Of a stretch of 64,000 nucleotides of DNA, positions 24,251-36,373 are shown piece after piece. Origin of the DNA: Rhinopomastus cyanomelas (Eukaryota; Chordata; Aves; Bucerotiformes; Rhinopomastidae); the NCBI GenBank assembly GCA_013400115.1, contig VXBP01010356.1, positions 669-64,668 of the forward strand, given 5' to 3'. Made by a program: the position numbers and the translations under genes. The first letter of the stretch is position 1; every line of letters begins with the position of its first letter. The notes under the pieces were generated by a model that had not been told where the DNA came from, did no database searches, and was given only the letters and a program-made list of their open reading frames with translations.

Positions 24251-27200
24251 GTAGGTTATTTGAAAACTTTTGCTTCCTGCTTTGGAGTTTAACCATTAAT
24301 CACCGAGTTGAAAGATGCTTCTTTTCAGCTCATATAAAATTAACTGATTAAAAGCTGTAATTCAGATTGCTATTGCATTGCGAAGTGCAAGTATATCCAG
24401 GAAAAGTTAAACACTTTGCAATAGCCTGGCACAGCGCAGGCCTTCACAACCGAAGGAGTTGTACATTGACTTCAGTAAGGTTTGAGATCATCATCACTGT
24501 CAAAAACTTGCAGGACAGGACTCTCAGCCTGGAGAACAACACGTTGTTCTGGAATTCATTTATAACATAATGATATTTTTAAATGCATACATTCCTTCTA
24601 ACAAGCCTGAGAGTAGCTTTACTGCATTCTTTCATCCAGAATATAGCCAACTCTGGCATGAGGCACAGAAACCATTATAGCTGTGACTATAAAAATGCAC
24701 ACACCTTCAAAGGCAAGAAAGACTAGTTTTGCCCTTCTAAATGGAGAGAATGTAAATAGTGAAGATTAATTGTTGCACTTGGATTGGAATTTGAACAGGA
24801 AGTGTAAATAGCTGACCTATCTGGCAGGAAAAATCGCAATGACACTTTCAGTAACTTCAAGCCTGACTCCCTGTGTGTAGTACTTTGAGAGAGAGAAGGC
24901 CTTCCCCCTTTTTTCAAATTAATAGTGACTTTCAGTCCCTTTGTATCATGGTTGTGTTTTGCATTCATTTCTGTCTCTCTTGGTATTTCAGGCTTTTTTT
25001 TTGAAAGTCAGAACTGAGTTAGTTCCTCATGGAATGCATGCTGAAATTGGATTTTTAGGGTTTGTGTCCATGCTAAATTGCTGTAGGTCTGAAATCTCCC
25101 TATTTGATTGAACTTCATTATTCTGTATTTCCTGTTCTAAGTTGCTATGCGCTCTTAACTGTGAACTCTTTTTAAGAGCTTGTAATCCGCCTAGCAAGCA
25201 CCATGTTTTGGAAATAAGGAATAGGATTCTTCTTTGCGTGTGTGTGTGTGTGTGTCTCTGTCTGTGTCGTGTGTGGAAAAGGTGAAAACTGATCGTCGTG
25301 CTGTCATTTTAGCTTGTAAGAAATAAGTAAAAGATACGGCGTTTTTTACTAATCTGCTTCAAGAAAGTACGTGAAAGTGCAAGCTGATTTTGTAGTTCTG
25401 GCCTGGACCTTTTGGTGCAATCCTAACGTGTAGCAAAGTAACGATGTAGTGGCCATGTAAGGAATCCACTCTGTGGCTGTGGCTACGCTTGTCAGCTCCT
25501 AATAGGAAACAGAATTGGTTATCCAGATGCACTTTTACAGGCACAAAATAAAAAGGAGTTATTTTTCACTGGCCCATTGCAGAGAGCTTTCTGGTTTCTC
25601 TGCTGGAGGCTGGTGCTCCTCAGCACTGCTGGCGAGGTTGTTTATGTGAGAATTGCCTTTTCTAATTTGGTCAGGGCCGGTCTGCATTGCTCGAGCCCTT
25701 TGATAGCTTTCTTCTAATTCCCCTTGTTTTCATGACATGGAGTTTGGGAGTATTCTCCAACAGGTACATGACAGATGGGGCCCTTTCCTTCCTTTTCTTC
25801 CATACTTTTACACTCAGTAATTCAGCTCTTCTGTTTCTTCATTTTTTTATGTTTTCTGTCGTACTTTTGCTTCCAGCCTCAACCCTTGTTTGAATTTTAC
25901 TGTTACATGCACTGATTTTCCATGTTGCTCTTTCCAATGTTTCTTTCACCTTGTCTTTTGTTAGACTCAAGAATTGGCAGTCTCCTCTTGAACCAGTTAA
26001 ACTGCATGGCCCATGTTTAAGGTGTCAGCAGGCTGACTTCCTATATCAGTGCTACTGGGTAGCACATAACCATGATTTTCCACGTTGTTGTGTCCTTTGC
26101 ATCAGTGTTAGCAGACGTCTTGCCCCGTCATGCCAGCAGCATTTCCTGGAAAGTGATCAAATAAGTTGTTACGAAGAAGAAGACAAAACAAACTGCGAGT
26201 AGCAAGTAGACAAGTGGAGTGTAGCAATGATTTATATCAGGCATTGCAGAAATAAGTTCCTTCTTAGTCTTTGAGGTCTGCTTGAACCTTTGGTTCACTC
26301 AAAGATGCAAAGGGCTATCTGTATGCTCCTCTGAAGCCAAAAGGCTTTAGCCAAAAGAAGCAGCAGAACCTCGAAATGACACTCTGGATTTCCTAAGTCA
26401 GCATTCTTATGTGGCTACTAATTGCTATTTCTGCAGCCCCTGATAGCAATGGGAGACACACAAGAGGGTAAATGATCGTCATGGATCTGTCTGGGTCGCA
26501 GTGACTTCAAGAATCCCAGCTGATGAATGAGTTCTGTCAAGTGGTACTTTGCTTGGAATTGCGGCTAAACTAATAACACCGCCTGTCTTTTACTGGAGGT
26601 TCACTTTACTAGGTGTATCTATTGCAACTGGGATTATTCCTGAAACTGTTGTAGCACAGGCTTATATCCCGCAAACATCCTGGGTTTCTGCAGGTTCTGA
26701 GTGACGTGCCTCTTCTTAGGTGCTGTGTCTCAAATCATAGTCTGCTGATCATCAGCATTTTAGCTATTGGACTGTGTGCTGATGAATTTTTGTTTATATA
26801 TTCAGTAAATCTTACAATGTAGAGTACACATTGTTTTAGATGTTCTCATCATTCAGCAGATACAGATTGACTAATACAGATTTTTTTTGAGTGACAGCAT
26901 TAGCTCTTCCTGTGTCTTAATATCTCTAGCTTCTGAAAAATCCCTACTGTGTAGTTTACAATAAGGAAATTTTAAAAAGTACCATGTATGAACACTGTTA
27001 TAAACCTTATTAATGCAAAATAACCTTTTGTAAAACTTTTGAGAGGTTTCAAAATTAACTACAAACATGCATAGTGATTAATTTTCATAACTTTTTAATA
27101 TGCATCAGAAATGTTGTAAACCATATTAATTAAGTGATAATCTCTGTGGCTTTCTGTATGTGAAGCAATAAATGGTTACTGGAATAGATTACAAAGCAAA

Positions 27201-27946
27201 GCAGAACGAGAGTTGCTTTAACCAGTTTGGGAAGCCTACACGTTGTTCTGGTTACGAAAACAAAAACCCCAAAACCTGCCTGTCACTAAAGAGTTGGGTC
27301 TGTTGCACCACCACTGATTTCAGTAACCTGTGCAGGATTCTGGCACCAATCTGCTGACTCTGTGAAGCAGAATTGTCTCCACTGTCATTGCCCTCATCGC
27401 TGCTGCAGTTATTACTATTGCTTGCTTTTTATGTTCCAGTTAAGTTCACAAAAGTGTATTGTGCAAACATGCAAGAATTGGTTAATATCATCTTCTACTG
27501 GTTGCTGCTTCTCTTCTTAACCATTATAATTTACTTACTGCCTTGAAGGTGTGAAGGTAGGGGTGACATGCAAAGAACTGTAGATACTGACAGTGCTGGT
27601 GAAGCTGTTCACCTAGGAAAGGATTTTAAATCTGCTGTGGAGACATGGACAAATACAAGAGTTAGGCAGGCAAGACTGAAACTGGCAAGGGTTTGATGAA
27701 GCGTTGTTACTGTAGAGAAAGCCTATTACTGTAGTCACAGCATTACTGGAAGTTGGTCATGCCAAAGATTTGAGCCTGGTGAAAAATCTGGAATTACCAA
27801 GATAGCCAGGGAATCGATGAAAGCCTCTGTTGTCTTGCAACAACAAATATACACACTGCTTACTCAGTGCTGCCTCTTCAATAGTTCAGGGCTGTATTCT
27901 TTTCTAAAAATATCCTAATGGCTGTTTCCTTTTTTTCTCTCCCCAG
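24251..27946 (+). other. BEND5: BEND5 intron 5
   Basis: A 3.7-kb intron with donor GTAGGT and a strong acceptor, a long pyrimidine tract ending 'tctccccag'. It holds a short GT microsatellite near 25238. No repeat family or exon was recognised, and the short frames inside match nothing I know. Confidence 0.85.
25238..25276. repeat. GT microsatellite with impure tail
   Basis: Nine GT units (25238-25255) are followed by an imperfect CTCTGTCTGTGTCGTGTGTG tail. It is a simple repeat likely to vary in length between individuals. Confidence 0.9.
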
Positions 27947-28107
27947 AATGTTTGTATGATAGAATAGCACAAGAAACTGTGGATGAAACAGAAATTGCAC
28001 AGAGACTCTCCAAAGTCAACAAGTACATCTGTGAAAAAATCATGGATATCAATAAATCATGTAAAAACGAAGAAAGGAGGGAAAATGCAAAGTACAATTT
28101 GCAATAA
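27947..28107 (+). CDS. BEND5: BEND5 exon 6 (last exon, stop)
   Basis: The terminal coding exon: acceptor 'ctccccag|AATGT', completing a Glu codon, and TAA stop at 28105-28107. It encodes CLYDRIAQETVDETEIAQRL, SKVNKYICEKIMDINKSCKN, then EERRENAKYNLQ, the last helices of the BEN domain and a charged tail. With the other exons the window encodes about 343 residues. The mammalian protein is about 421, so roughly the first 76 residues (exon 1) lie upstream of the window. BEND5 is a nuclear, sequence-specific DNA-binding repressor of the BEN-solo class; that role is known from the family, not shown here. Confidence 0.97.
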
Positions 28108-28108
28108 A
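28103..28108 (+). terminator. BEND5: AATAAA overlapping the BEND5 stop codon
   Basis: A perfect poly(A) hexamer whose middle bases are the TAA stop (28105-28107). Use of this copy would give a 3' UTR of only about 20 bases. It is probably secondary to the copy at 28121. Confidence 0.4.
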
Positions 28109-28120
28109 TTTTTGATTTTT

Positions 28121-28126
28121 AATAAA
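28121..28126 (+). terminator. BEND5: Main BEND5 poly(A) signal
   Basis: AATAAA begins 14 bases after the stop codon. A GT-rich downstream element (28131-28170, with 'gttgtttttttggtttgttt') follows at the expected distance, so cleavage near 28140-28150 is likely. Another AATAAA at 28738-28743 could serve a longer transcript. Confidence 0.7.
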
Positions 28127-28170
28127 CGTCTTAGTGTTTTACTTAAGTGTTGTTTTTTTGGTTTGTTTGG

Positions 28171-31100
28171 CATTTTTGCTGACGGGAGAGGCTGACTTGA
28201 AGCGATACTCTCCTATAACGGATTCGTTATTTGACCAGTACTGTCAGAAGCCTTTCTAGGTGTAACCTGCTTTTAAATAATGTAAGAGATGTTGTAAGTC
28301 CACTCACAATGAAACAGTGCATTTTCAAAGGTTTTTCCAATGAGTTGCAGTATGTTACCTGCAGTTCTGTATAGAGGCTGTAATTCTACGGACACCGACC
28401 CGTTTTGCCTACGTTCTGTTTTACTGGATTCAGTGGTTCTAGGTTGCAGTGGAGTATGCTTAGAAGGAAGAATTGTACAAAATCCACTTTGCTATTGAAA
28501 AGGGTTTTATTGTATTTTACAAAGTGTTTTTCTGAACTGAAATTTTAATCGTTTGTTTTTATAAATCTTTGTTTTCATCTCTTAACAATATATTTGGTCA
28601 AAAACACACAAAGAATGCTTCTTTTTCACTTATTGTCTTGTAGATAGATCACCATTGCCATTGTACTTCAAAACAAAGCAACAAAACAAGGATTCCCGAG
28701 CTGGAAGTTGTTGAACCGTAATTTATTTTTGAAAAGAAATAAACCCAAAAGTTCTTTTTCAGGTACCAGTGCGGTTCAGATTTCCGGGTATGGTACAAAG
28801 TTCTTTGGTGTGTGTTTTACTCTTCTTGAAATGCGGTGTTTTAGTGTATTTGTGCTTTCAAACACTTTAAAGATTGCCACATGATAGCAGCATTATGTAT
28901 AATAGAAAGTTGAATACCATTTAGTCTGAGTTCATCGTTTGGCAATGAACGCTCTTCAGCACAAATAATTTTCTAGATTGATGATAGATTGGCGATGCAA
29001 AGTTCTAAGGAATCATTTGTTGTCTGAATTACAGCTTTTTGTCTGTAAGTGAAAGGAAATGACCTGAAGACTTGCTTCATGAAGGAGTTGAAAGTTGGTA
29101 GAGGTAAAGGCTTGAACCGTTCAGTTTTGAGGATTTGTTACATTAGTCATCTGAAATGATTTATGTTGTACACGTAGATGTGGTTATCTGCCTATCACAC
29201 TTATCAGCTCTTACCAGCTTCCTGTTGCACTGGTGCACCCTAAGGTTAAGCCTGTTTCAGTGTCCTGTGTGTGTAGATAATTTGGAAAGGAGTAATGCCA
29301 GGGTTCTTCAAAGGGTGGATGGAAGAAAGAGGGGAAGGGAGTAGAGGAGACACGCCTGAACTACAGTGCCTGTTTTAGGAGAAGTGGAGAAAAGCACCGT
29401 GTTAACTCTTGTATGCTGTACATCTTAATAATGTCTTCATTTGGGATATGAGTGTTTGATTAAGTGCAATATCATGACTGGCTTGCACCAGCCCAAGTGC
29501 ACTGTGCTGCTTGTGTCCCTGCATTCCTGTCCCTTCCCTTAAACTGATGCTTGTGATTGCCCTGATATATCTGACCTCAGTGATTTTCAAGGTTCATTTC
29601 ATGAAGGCTGGTGCCAGTAGGATGGAACCAGGAAGCATTCACAGGGATGGGAAGGGGCGGGGCGGAGCGGAGTGTCTTTTTACAGTGGCTTATGTGTGCC
29701 CTAAAATTGCATTTAACGGCCTAGCTTGTCTCCTGTTAATCTCAGAAGTGTTCTTAGGTAGTGTTTAATGAAGTGCATAAATGTTTATGCTTCCTAATTT
29801 GGGATGCTAAATAGCAAATTAGTGTTTATAATGTCAGTGCATGTATCCTTTTATTAAAGAACAAAATAGAGATAACAGTGAAGAACCACTTAAACAGCAA
29901 GTTTCCACTTTTCAAACAGACTTGTGAACTTTTTTTTAAATGATGAGGGCAATCCACTAGTTTTCAGAAAAATGTCCGTAATTTCCTCATTTATGGCTTT
30001 AGCACTAATGTGTTCTCATTGTAACGTATTCTTTAATGAGAAGATCATGCTGCACTTCTTAGGAGATAAGCCTATTTGAGACAGCATTCTATGAAACCTG
30101 GGAAAAGCAGATTAGAATTTAATTAGAGTTGGGACACCAGCCTGGCCCAAAGCTTCAGAGAAAGATTGTGTCTTTCCACAAAACCAGCATCATCTATTTA
30201 TGGCTTCTCCTTGACAGATTTGTCCCATCAGACATTAATGCTACATATTGTTGAAGAATGTAAGTGTTTGACAGAAAGGTGTCACGGAAGTCTTCACTCA
30301 TTTCTTCCCCAAAGTCTCTGTTGGCCCACATCCAGCAGAGATTTTAGTGCACAAAATGGCTCGCTTCCTTTTGAACTGCATGCTTGTAGGGTGCTAATAC
30401 TGCGTAGTCGGGCAATGGCATTGCATGTGAGCGTCGCGTGAAGGTGTGCTGATTTATGGTGAAGAAATAGGATGTATTATAGGTAATACACATCTTCACT
30501 GTCTTTGGATTTCTGAAAATAAGTTTTTTCCAATAATGAGCACACAGTTTTGCACAGACATTACTGTTGTAAGGCGGTGTGTGACGAGCTCCGCAATGGG
30601 TAACAGCCAAGTTATACTGGGTTATTACTCTTGTCCTTTCCCTATCCATGAACCAATTATGAAGCCCTTATACAATGCATCTGTTTCAAATAAGGAAATA
30701 GGTGGCAGTTGTCCTGTGTTCCAGCATTACCCAAGAGAAATACAACCTTCTGTGGGGTGTGCTTTTCTGCATTGAAATGCTGAAGTATAAATTAACTGTG
30801 AATGTCTTTTCCCTGTTACACTGCCTTGATGGCCTGTGCTGCTCTTAATTGTTCCACAGTTGTGCCTATACGTGATTTTGCTTTGTTCAGAATGCGTCTG
30901 CCATTAATTTGTCATATGAAACTATGTGAAGATAGCACCCACCAGCTTCTTCCTACTCTGGTTTTACTTTGCACCTGTACATTACGCGAAATGAGAGAGA
31001 ATGTTGACATAAAATGACGTAGCTTTTATTGCACCCTGTAATAGCTCTTGCTCATCGTTCTGAGGTACATGCTGTGCTGTCACTTCATACCTGGCTTTGT

Positions 31101-34100
31101 AAGTGTCAGAAAACCCCAGATTTAGGAGGAACTGGTCTTTTGTCCTGAGAGATCAACTCTACCCTTTACATCTTCTTTTATCAATGAAGAAAAAAGCTAA
31201 CTGTTGTGTGAATTATCTGATCCTTTGTTGCAACACATTGCTGCTGTAAATTGTGATATTCATGACCTAATCCATACTCGAGTGCTTCTGGCACACTTGC
31301 AAGGAAGCAAGATTAGAGGTAACAAAAAGGGCTTTATTTTCTATTAATGATTTTGTAAGGGAAATGAGCTATTATATTAAAGGAAAGACTCCTACCAGAG
31401 ATTTTAGTACTCAAGTCAAGGTGTCTAGCCACTCAATTAGAAAAAAGAAAGCTGGTGTTTGTTAGGAAAGAAAAATAATTGTTAGGTTCTGCTGTTAAAG
31501 GTTTGCCTTTAGTGAAGCTTTGCAGAGATGGGAGATTTATTTCTTTTTTTAAAACCAGGCAGACAAAAATACCTATTGAGCCATGTCAAGGTTAAACTGA
31601 ATAGAGGGAATAGAGGCTGTGTTTGCTTAGCTATAGAGCATGATGGTCAAAAGAAGGGTGTAGTTGCCCCACAGAGGTCACTTTTATGCACTGTACCTCT
31701 GATGTTGTATCTGGTAGATGGCTACGATGCTGCTTTGTTTTCTCACACATAGATTATTGCCCTCTTGGAAGTTGTATGTAGAAATAAATCAAACGTTTTT
31801 TGATTTAGTGAAATTGTAAAGATAATTGAACTTCATACCTCCAGAATCTGTAGACTTTTTCAAAAACTGAAGCTCAGGGCAGGTCATTGTTCAGGTGCTC
31901 AAAGGAGGGAGAATGTTGTGAATTTGGAACATTCTCTATTAGCTGTAGCCTCGCTGTGTGTTACTTGCAATTTGTAACTCTTGAAAAACCCAAATTTGGC
32001 CAGTTTCTGAAAGGAAGCGAGCTGGCTTCACGTGGAGGTTTCAGTATTCTATGTTTTGGTGAGAGAATGACAGCTCTCCCAGTGAAACTCCACTTCTGCA
32101 GAACGAGGTGGTAGTTTTCTCAGTATTCTGGTAAATGTTTGTAGTTCAGTGCATGCCTTTAGTCTGGGATTGATGAAGTCATAACGTTGATTGCTTAAAC
32201 TTTATTGGTTTCATTTTTTTCGTCGTAACAGTGTGGAACTGTGAAGTGATTCATACAACACTGAGGCAATAAAAATGTTATGAAGTGCAATCATTGCATG
32301 TTTCATGCTCAGTAGCTAATTTTTAATTTCACTGTCTCGGACACTTTTTCATCCCCTCAGGCTTCCCTAAATGGGAAAGGAGAATCATTTGGACTTGGAA
32401 AACAGGAACAGTGATTCAAAAAGGAATTAATTTACTCGGTTGTTCATTTGCTTTACTTTTGCAATTATTCCTGCTGTTTATGTTTGAACAGTAATTTTCA
32501 TTCTGTGCGTCAGATACCCGTTTGTTCAGTCCCGCAGTGAAATCACAGTCCTGTGGTTGTGACATCATTTGTTTACCCTGAAGAGGAAATAGCCTCACCT
32601 GTGACATCAGGCAAAGTCACGTTATGTCTGGATTAGATCAGAGGTGAAGATCAGTCTGGGAGGAGAGGAAATAGCTGAGCCTGAAAGAATTTTTCTCTGC
32701 TGCCTTCTGACTAGAAAACTTTACTACTCAGGAAACTGTTTCCTTTACATTTAGCAGGACAGTAACTTTATGTTCCTTGATTATTGGCAGTAAGACCTTA
32801 ACGGATCTAAACTCTTCATTAGTATGTACATTTAGTGCATCAGGCCACCTACCTTCATACTAAATTGTAGTCATCAGTGATTTGAAATTAGAGCAACAGA
32901 AAAGTTACTGAACACGCAAGAGAGGGTCGACTTAGCTTTCATTGTGCAACAGTTCTTAGAAGTCTGTGAAGTATAAGACAAGTAATTATGCTTGTTGATG
33001 CTTGTGTATCCTTTATAGTTAGCATGAGCTTCATGCCTTTGGAGTGGAGGAAGATGTAGGTACCAAGGGATAGGCTGATGATTGGAAGAACTGGCTGCAC
33101 ACACCCTTGGGTGTTCGCCCTTACTGAATGTGCAAGATGTACTAGGACAGCAGTAGAGGGAACAGGTCTTGGTAGCGCTGTATCACACTGGTACCAGCTC
33201 CTTCCACATGAGACTGAGATGAATGAAGAAGCTTACACAGGAGAGTTTCATGTTTCTTTCTTTCATCTTCAAACATATCTTTATTTTCAAATGTTTCTGT
33301 AAATCTTACTGAGTTGTGGGGTTTTTATCAAGTATTTTCATATGTTTTCCTTTTTTTCATGTATTGGCAGAATAGAAATTTTATGGAGGATCTCGTCCTT
33401 CACTTTGAAGTTGGGATATGAGACCACTAAGAGTTGAAAATAGTCTGTGTTGGTGTTTTGTATCTGTGAGCCAGGTGCACTGCAATCATCCTTTTCCACG
33501 TGGAGTCCTTTGCAGAATTTATGGAGATGCTTTTAGAGAATAATTCTTAAAATAAGGAGGATTGGAGGTAGATGGAGCAAAGCATCTGTCTCCATGTTTG
33601 GTGGTTCCAGTTCTTCAGGAGTCTTAGATTAAGAAAAACTAAGTTCTTTCAGAAGGTTTTTCAAGCAGGATGTCGGGCATTTCAGGTTTTCATCAGCGAG
33701 AAGAAAGTCCAACCACTCTTATGTGCTAAGATTTTAACCTTTAACAAGTAGAATTCTCAGTGTTCTGCAGCCAGGGATCTCTGTCTAGTGCCCTTCTTGT
33801 AGCTGTATGCTTACAGCTGGATTGCATTGTCATTCATTATGTATCTATGCCATGGAAAGCTCATAACCATTCTGATGTTAGCCAGCCCTGATGGTTTTCC
33901 TGGTCTTCTTTCTTCATTTCTGTTCCTACTGCAGGTGGGAGGTAATATTCTGGTAAGAAGATAGAAGCGTTTCACAATTCCTGCCTTGCAAGTTGTTTGC
34001 AGGGATCTGAAATGCAATACCTGCTTGTTGTTCTTGGAGATCACTGACAAAGAGCTGGAGCATTTCCTTAGATTCAGGTGAGCTGCTATCACCCTAAGGC

Positions 34101-36304
34101 AGATTTTGCAGTTCAGGGACTTCCCATACCAGCATTTTCTCTCTTTTGTCTTTCTTGCCACAGCATGGATTGTATCACAGAAAACTTTAATCTTATAAGA
34201 AGGTCACGTGGAATAAGTAAATCTTTCTGCAGTTACTCTTAAAAATGTCAATTTCTTAAAATCCCTTACTTTCTCAGAGTCTCAGTGGCCTGAAGTTTCC
34301 CCTCCTAATGGCAGCGGCTCGATTTGGATTGTCTTTTCCATTGTATGAGCACTGGGAAGTGTTAGGCACTTTGATGAATTATACTGATTTATGTGTTTAA
34401 CTTGCCTACTGGGACTCACTTTTTCTGGTTTTTGTATGAAAGCCAGCTACCGTAGAGCTCAGAAAAAAAGACCTATTTCAGAGTTCTAAGAACTTGAGAA
34501 GGATCCTCCAGCTGTGGAGTGATTTGCCTAAAGGTGAGTGGAAAGACAACTGCAGGGTGTGGTACCTCTGCTGGTGGATCATTCACTGAGGTGGTGAGGT
34601 ACTCTGCAGAACATATCAGAAAACTTCACTAGGTTGTTCCCTTGAAGAGATCTCTTGGCTGGACTCCAGCATGCTGATTAATAAAGAATTCAATTCCAGA
34701 AGAACTGTCAAAGCATTAAATCCATCTTTTCCTTTGGTAGTTTATTCCAGTGGGTAGTGACCCCCACTGCTCAGCCTGTGCCCTGCTTCTCTCTTGAGTT
34801 TGTCTGGCTTAACTTCTAATTACTGGTTCTTGATTTCTCTGGCTTAGTATTGTTGTGGTATTTCTTCACCTCATAAACATCTCAATGGATTGGGTGCCTT
34901 TTGTTTTCCACTACCACGTAGTTTCTAGGTTGACTCTTTGTGGTGATGCTATTCATTTGCATCTACCCAAATTCATTTTACCTTTATGGAAACAGTTTCT
35001 GTAGAGGAGTTCGTGAGCTATTTGGTTTAACTTGAGTTGAGTTATTTGGTTTAGTTATGTAATAACAGCCTCGTATTTTAGGACGTGTGTCACTTTATGT
35101 TAGAATGTCATGTACATTAATTGTGTTTTCATTTTGTGGGGCAAACTTTATTTGCTTCTGTAGAAAAACCTGATACTTGATAGGTTCTTGGCCAGTTGAT
35201 GTCCCAGTGTAATTCCCTTTGGACTGTGTTGTGCAATATGACTTTGTCATGACAGTAGTGTTCTGAAAGGGGTTGCTTACCTCTAATACACTTTCCTCTC
35301 TGACTCGGTACTAAACGTGTGCCAATGACAAGACAGAGCATGTTCTACCTACTTGCTAAACTGCTCATTCATGTGTTCATAGCTCAGCGAGGCAGGTGGC
35401 TGGTGGCATCAACCCCGGCTGCAAAGAGCAGCAGGTGAGCAGAGTTTCACAGAAAAGGGGACACCAACGTAATAGTCCTTAGAAGAAAGGGAGGCTTTTC
35501 TCTTCTAACTGTTACTACCATCTTTAAGAGAATGAAGAGTTTTCTTGGTTGAGGATACCTACACACTGGCAAAGAATGGAGAACTGCTGTCATCTTGCTG
35601 TTACATGTGCTCAGAACGAGGGGAAAGTAACCTTAGAGGGACAGAAATAGTGTCTTTGGTGGAACTACTCATTCTGAAGCCTCCAAACAAGCTCCATAAA
35701 GGAATGTGACCTGACAAGAGAAGAGTTTGCTCTATACATCAACCCTTGCTGTGTCTACTTAAATTAAAGGATGCTTTGAGTAAGACTTGCATGTATTTTG
35801 TTTGACCATGCCTGCTCAATAATTAATAGTTTCAGTTAACCTCAGAGACGATGAGAAACTACCAACTTCCTCCACTGAGATGGTTTAATGAAAATTGTTC
35901 TTTGCCAGAATTTTGAAGGTCAAAACCAGCTTAAATATGTAAACAGAAATTAGTCAAGGTAAAGCGAAAAGAAAAAGTTGTAATTAATCCTTTTTGCTAA
36001 GTCCCTTCCTTCCTTTGACAATTTCAAATAGTGTCAGGCAAGGTTCTTCTAAACTTCCTTCATCATCTCTCTGAAGATTCCCTCTTAATTAACTTAGTCA
36101 TTTATAAATGCTATGAAATTATGTTATTGGCTTATTTCTGTTTGTAAAGGCATCAGGAAATTCGTGTGCTTCACCTTTTGAAAAGTAATTAACGTTTCAC
36201 TCCTGAAAGCATATTGATGTTTTTGTGTTTTCTGTTGATTTGAAATTAATACTTCTGCCAGTTTAGAGCTCACGTGCTGCTTCACCCTGGTTTCATTTGC
36301 AAAG
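28171..36304. other. Gene-free, CR1-free region downstream of BEND5
   Basis: Eight kilobases of AT-leaning unique-looking sequence. I inspected both strands for splice-flanked frames and family motifs and recognised nothing. In mammals this side of BEND5 belongs to a large AGBL4 intron, and this may be the same, but no AGBL4 coding block was seen. Confidence 0.5.
28738..28743 (+). terminator. BEND5: Distal AATAAA, possible alternative poly(A) signal
   Basis: A perfect hexamer lies 631 bases after the stop. The nearby downstream sequence is less clearly GT-rich ('tggtgtgtgttttac' appears about 60 bases later). It may be a distal site or chance. Confidence 0.3.
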
Positions 36305-36373
36305 AATGGGCAGGACAGCATCACTGAGCGGATCCAGCTGAAACGGCGAGCCTCTCTGATTGAGCCTAGGAAG
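36305..36373 (+). other. Exon-like 69-base open segment, unassigned
   Basis: A 69-base stretch with an AG in front (after the pyrimidine-leaning 'cttcaccctggtttcatttg'), an AAG|GTAATA donor behind, and an open frame of exactly 23 codons reading NGQDSITERIQLKRRASLIE then PRK. The codons are GC-richer than the surroundings, and the peptide is charged with a kinase-site-like RRAS. No partner exon was identified and I do not recognise the peptide. It could be an unmapped exon of a host gene or chance. Confidence 0.3.
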
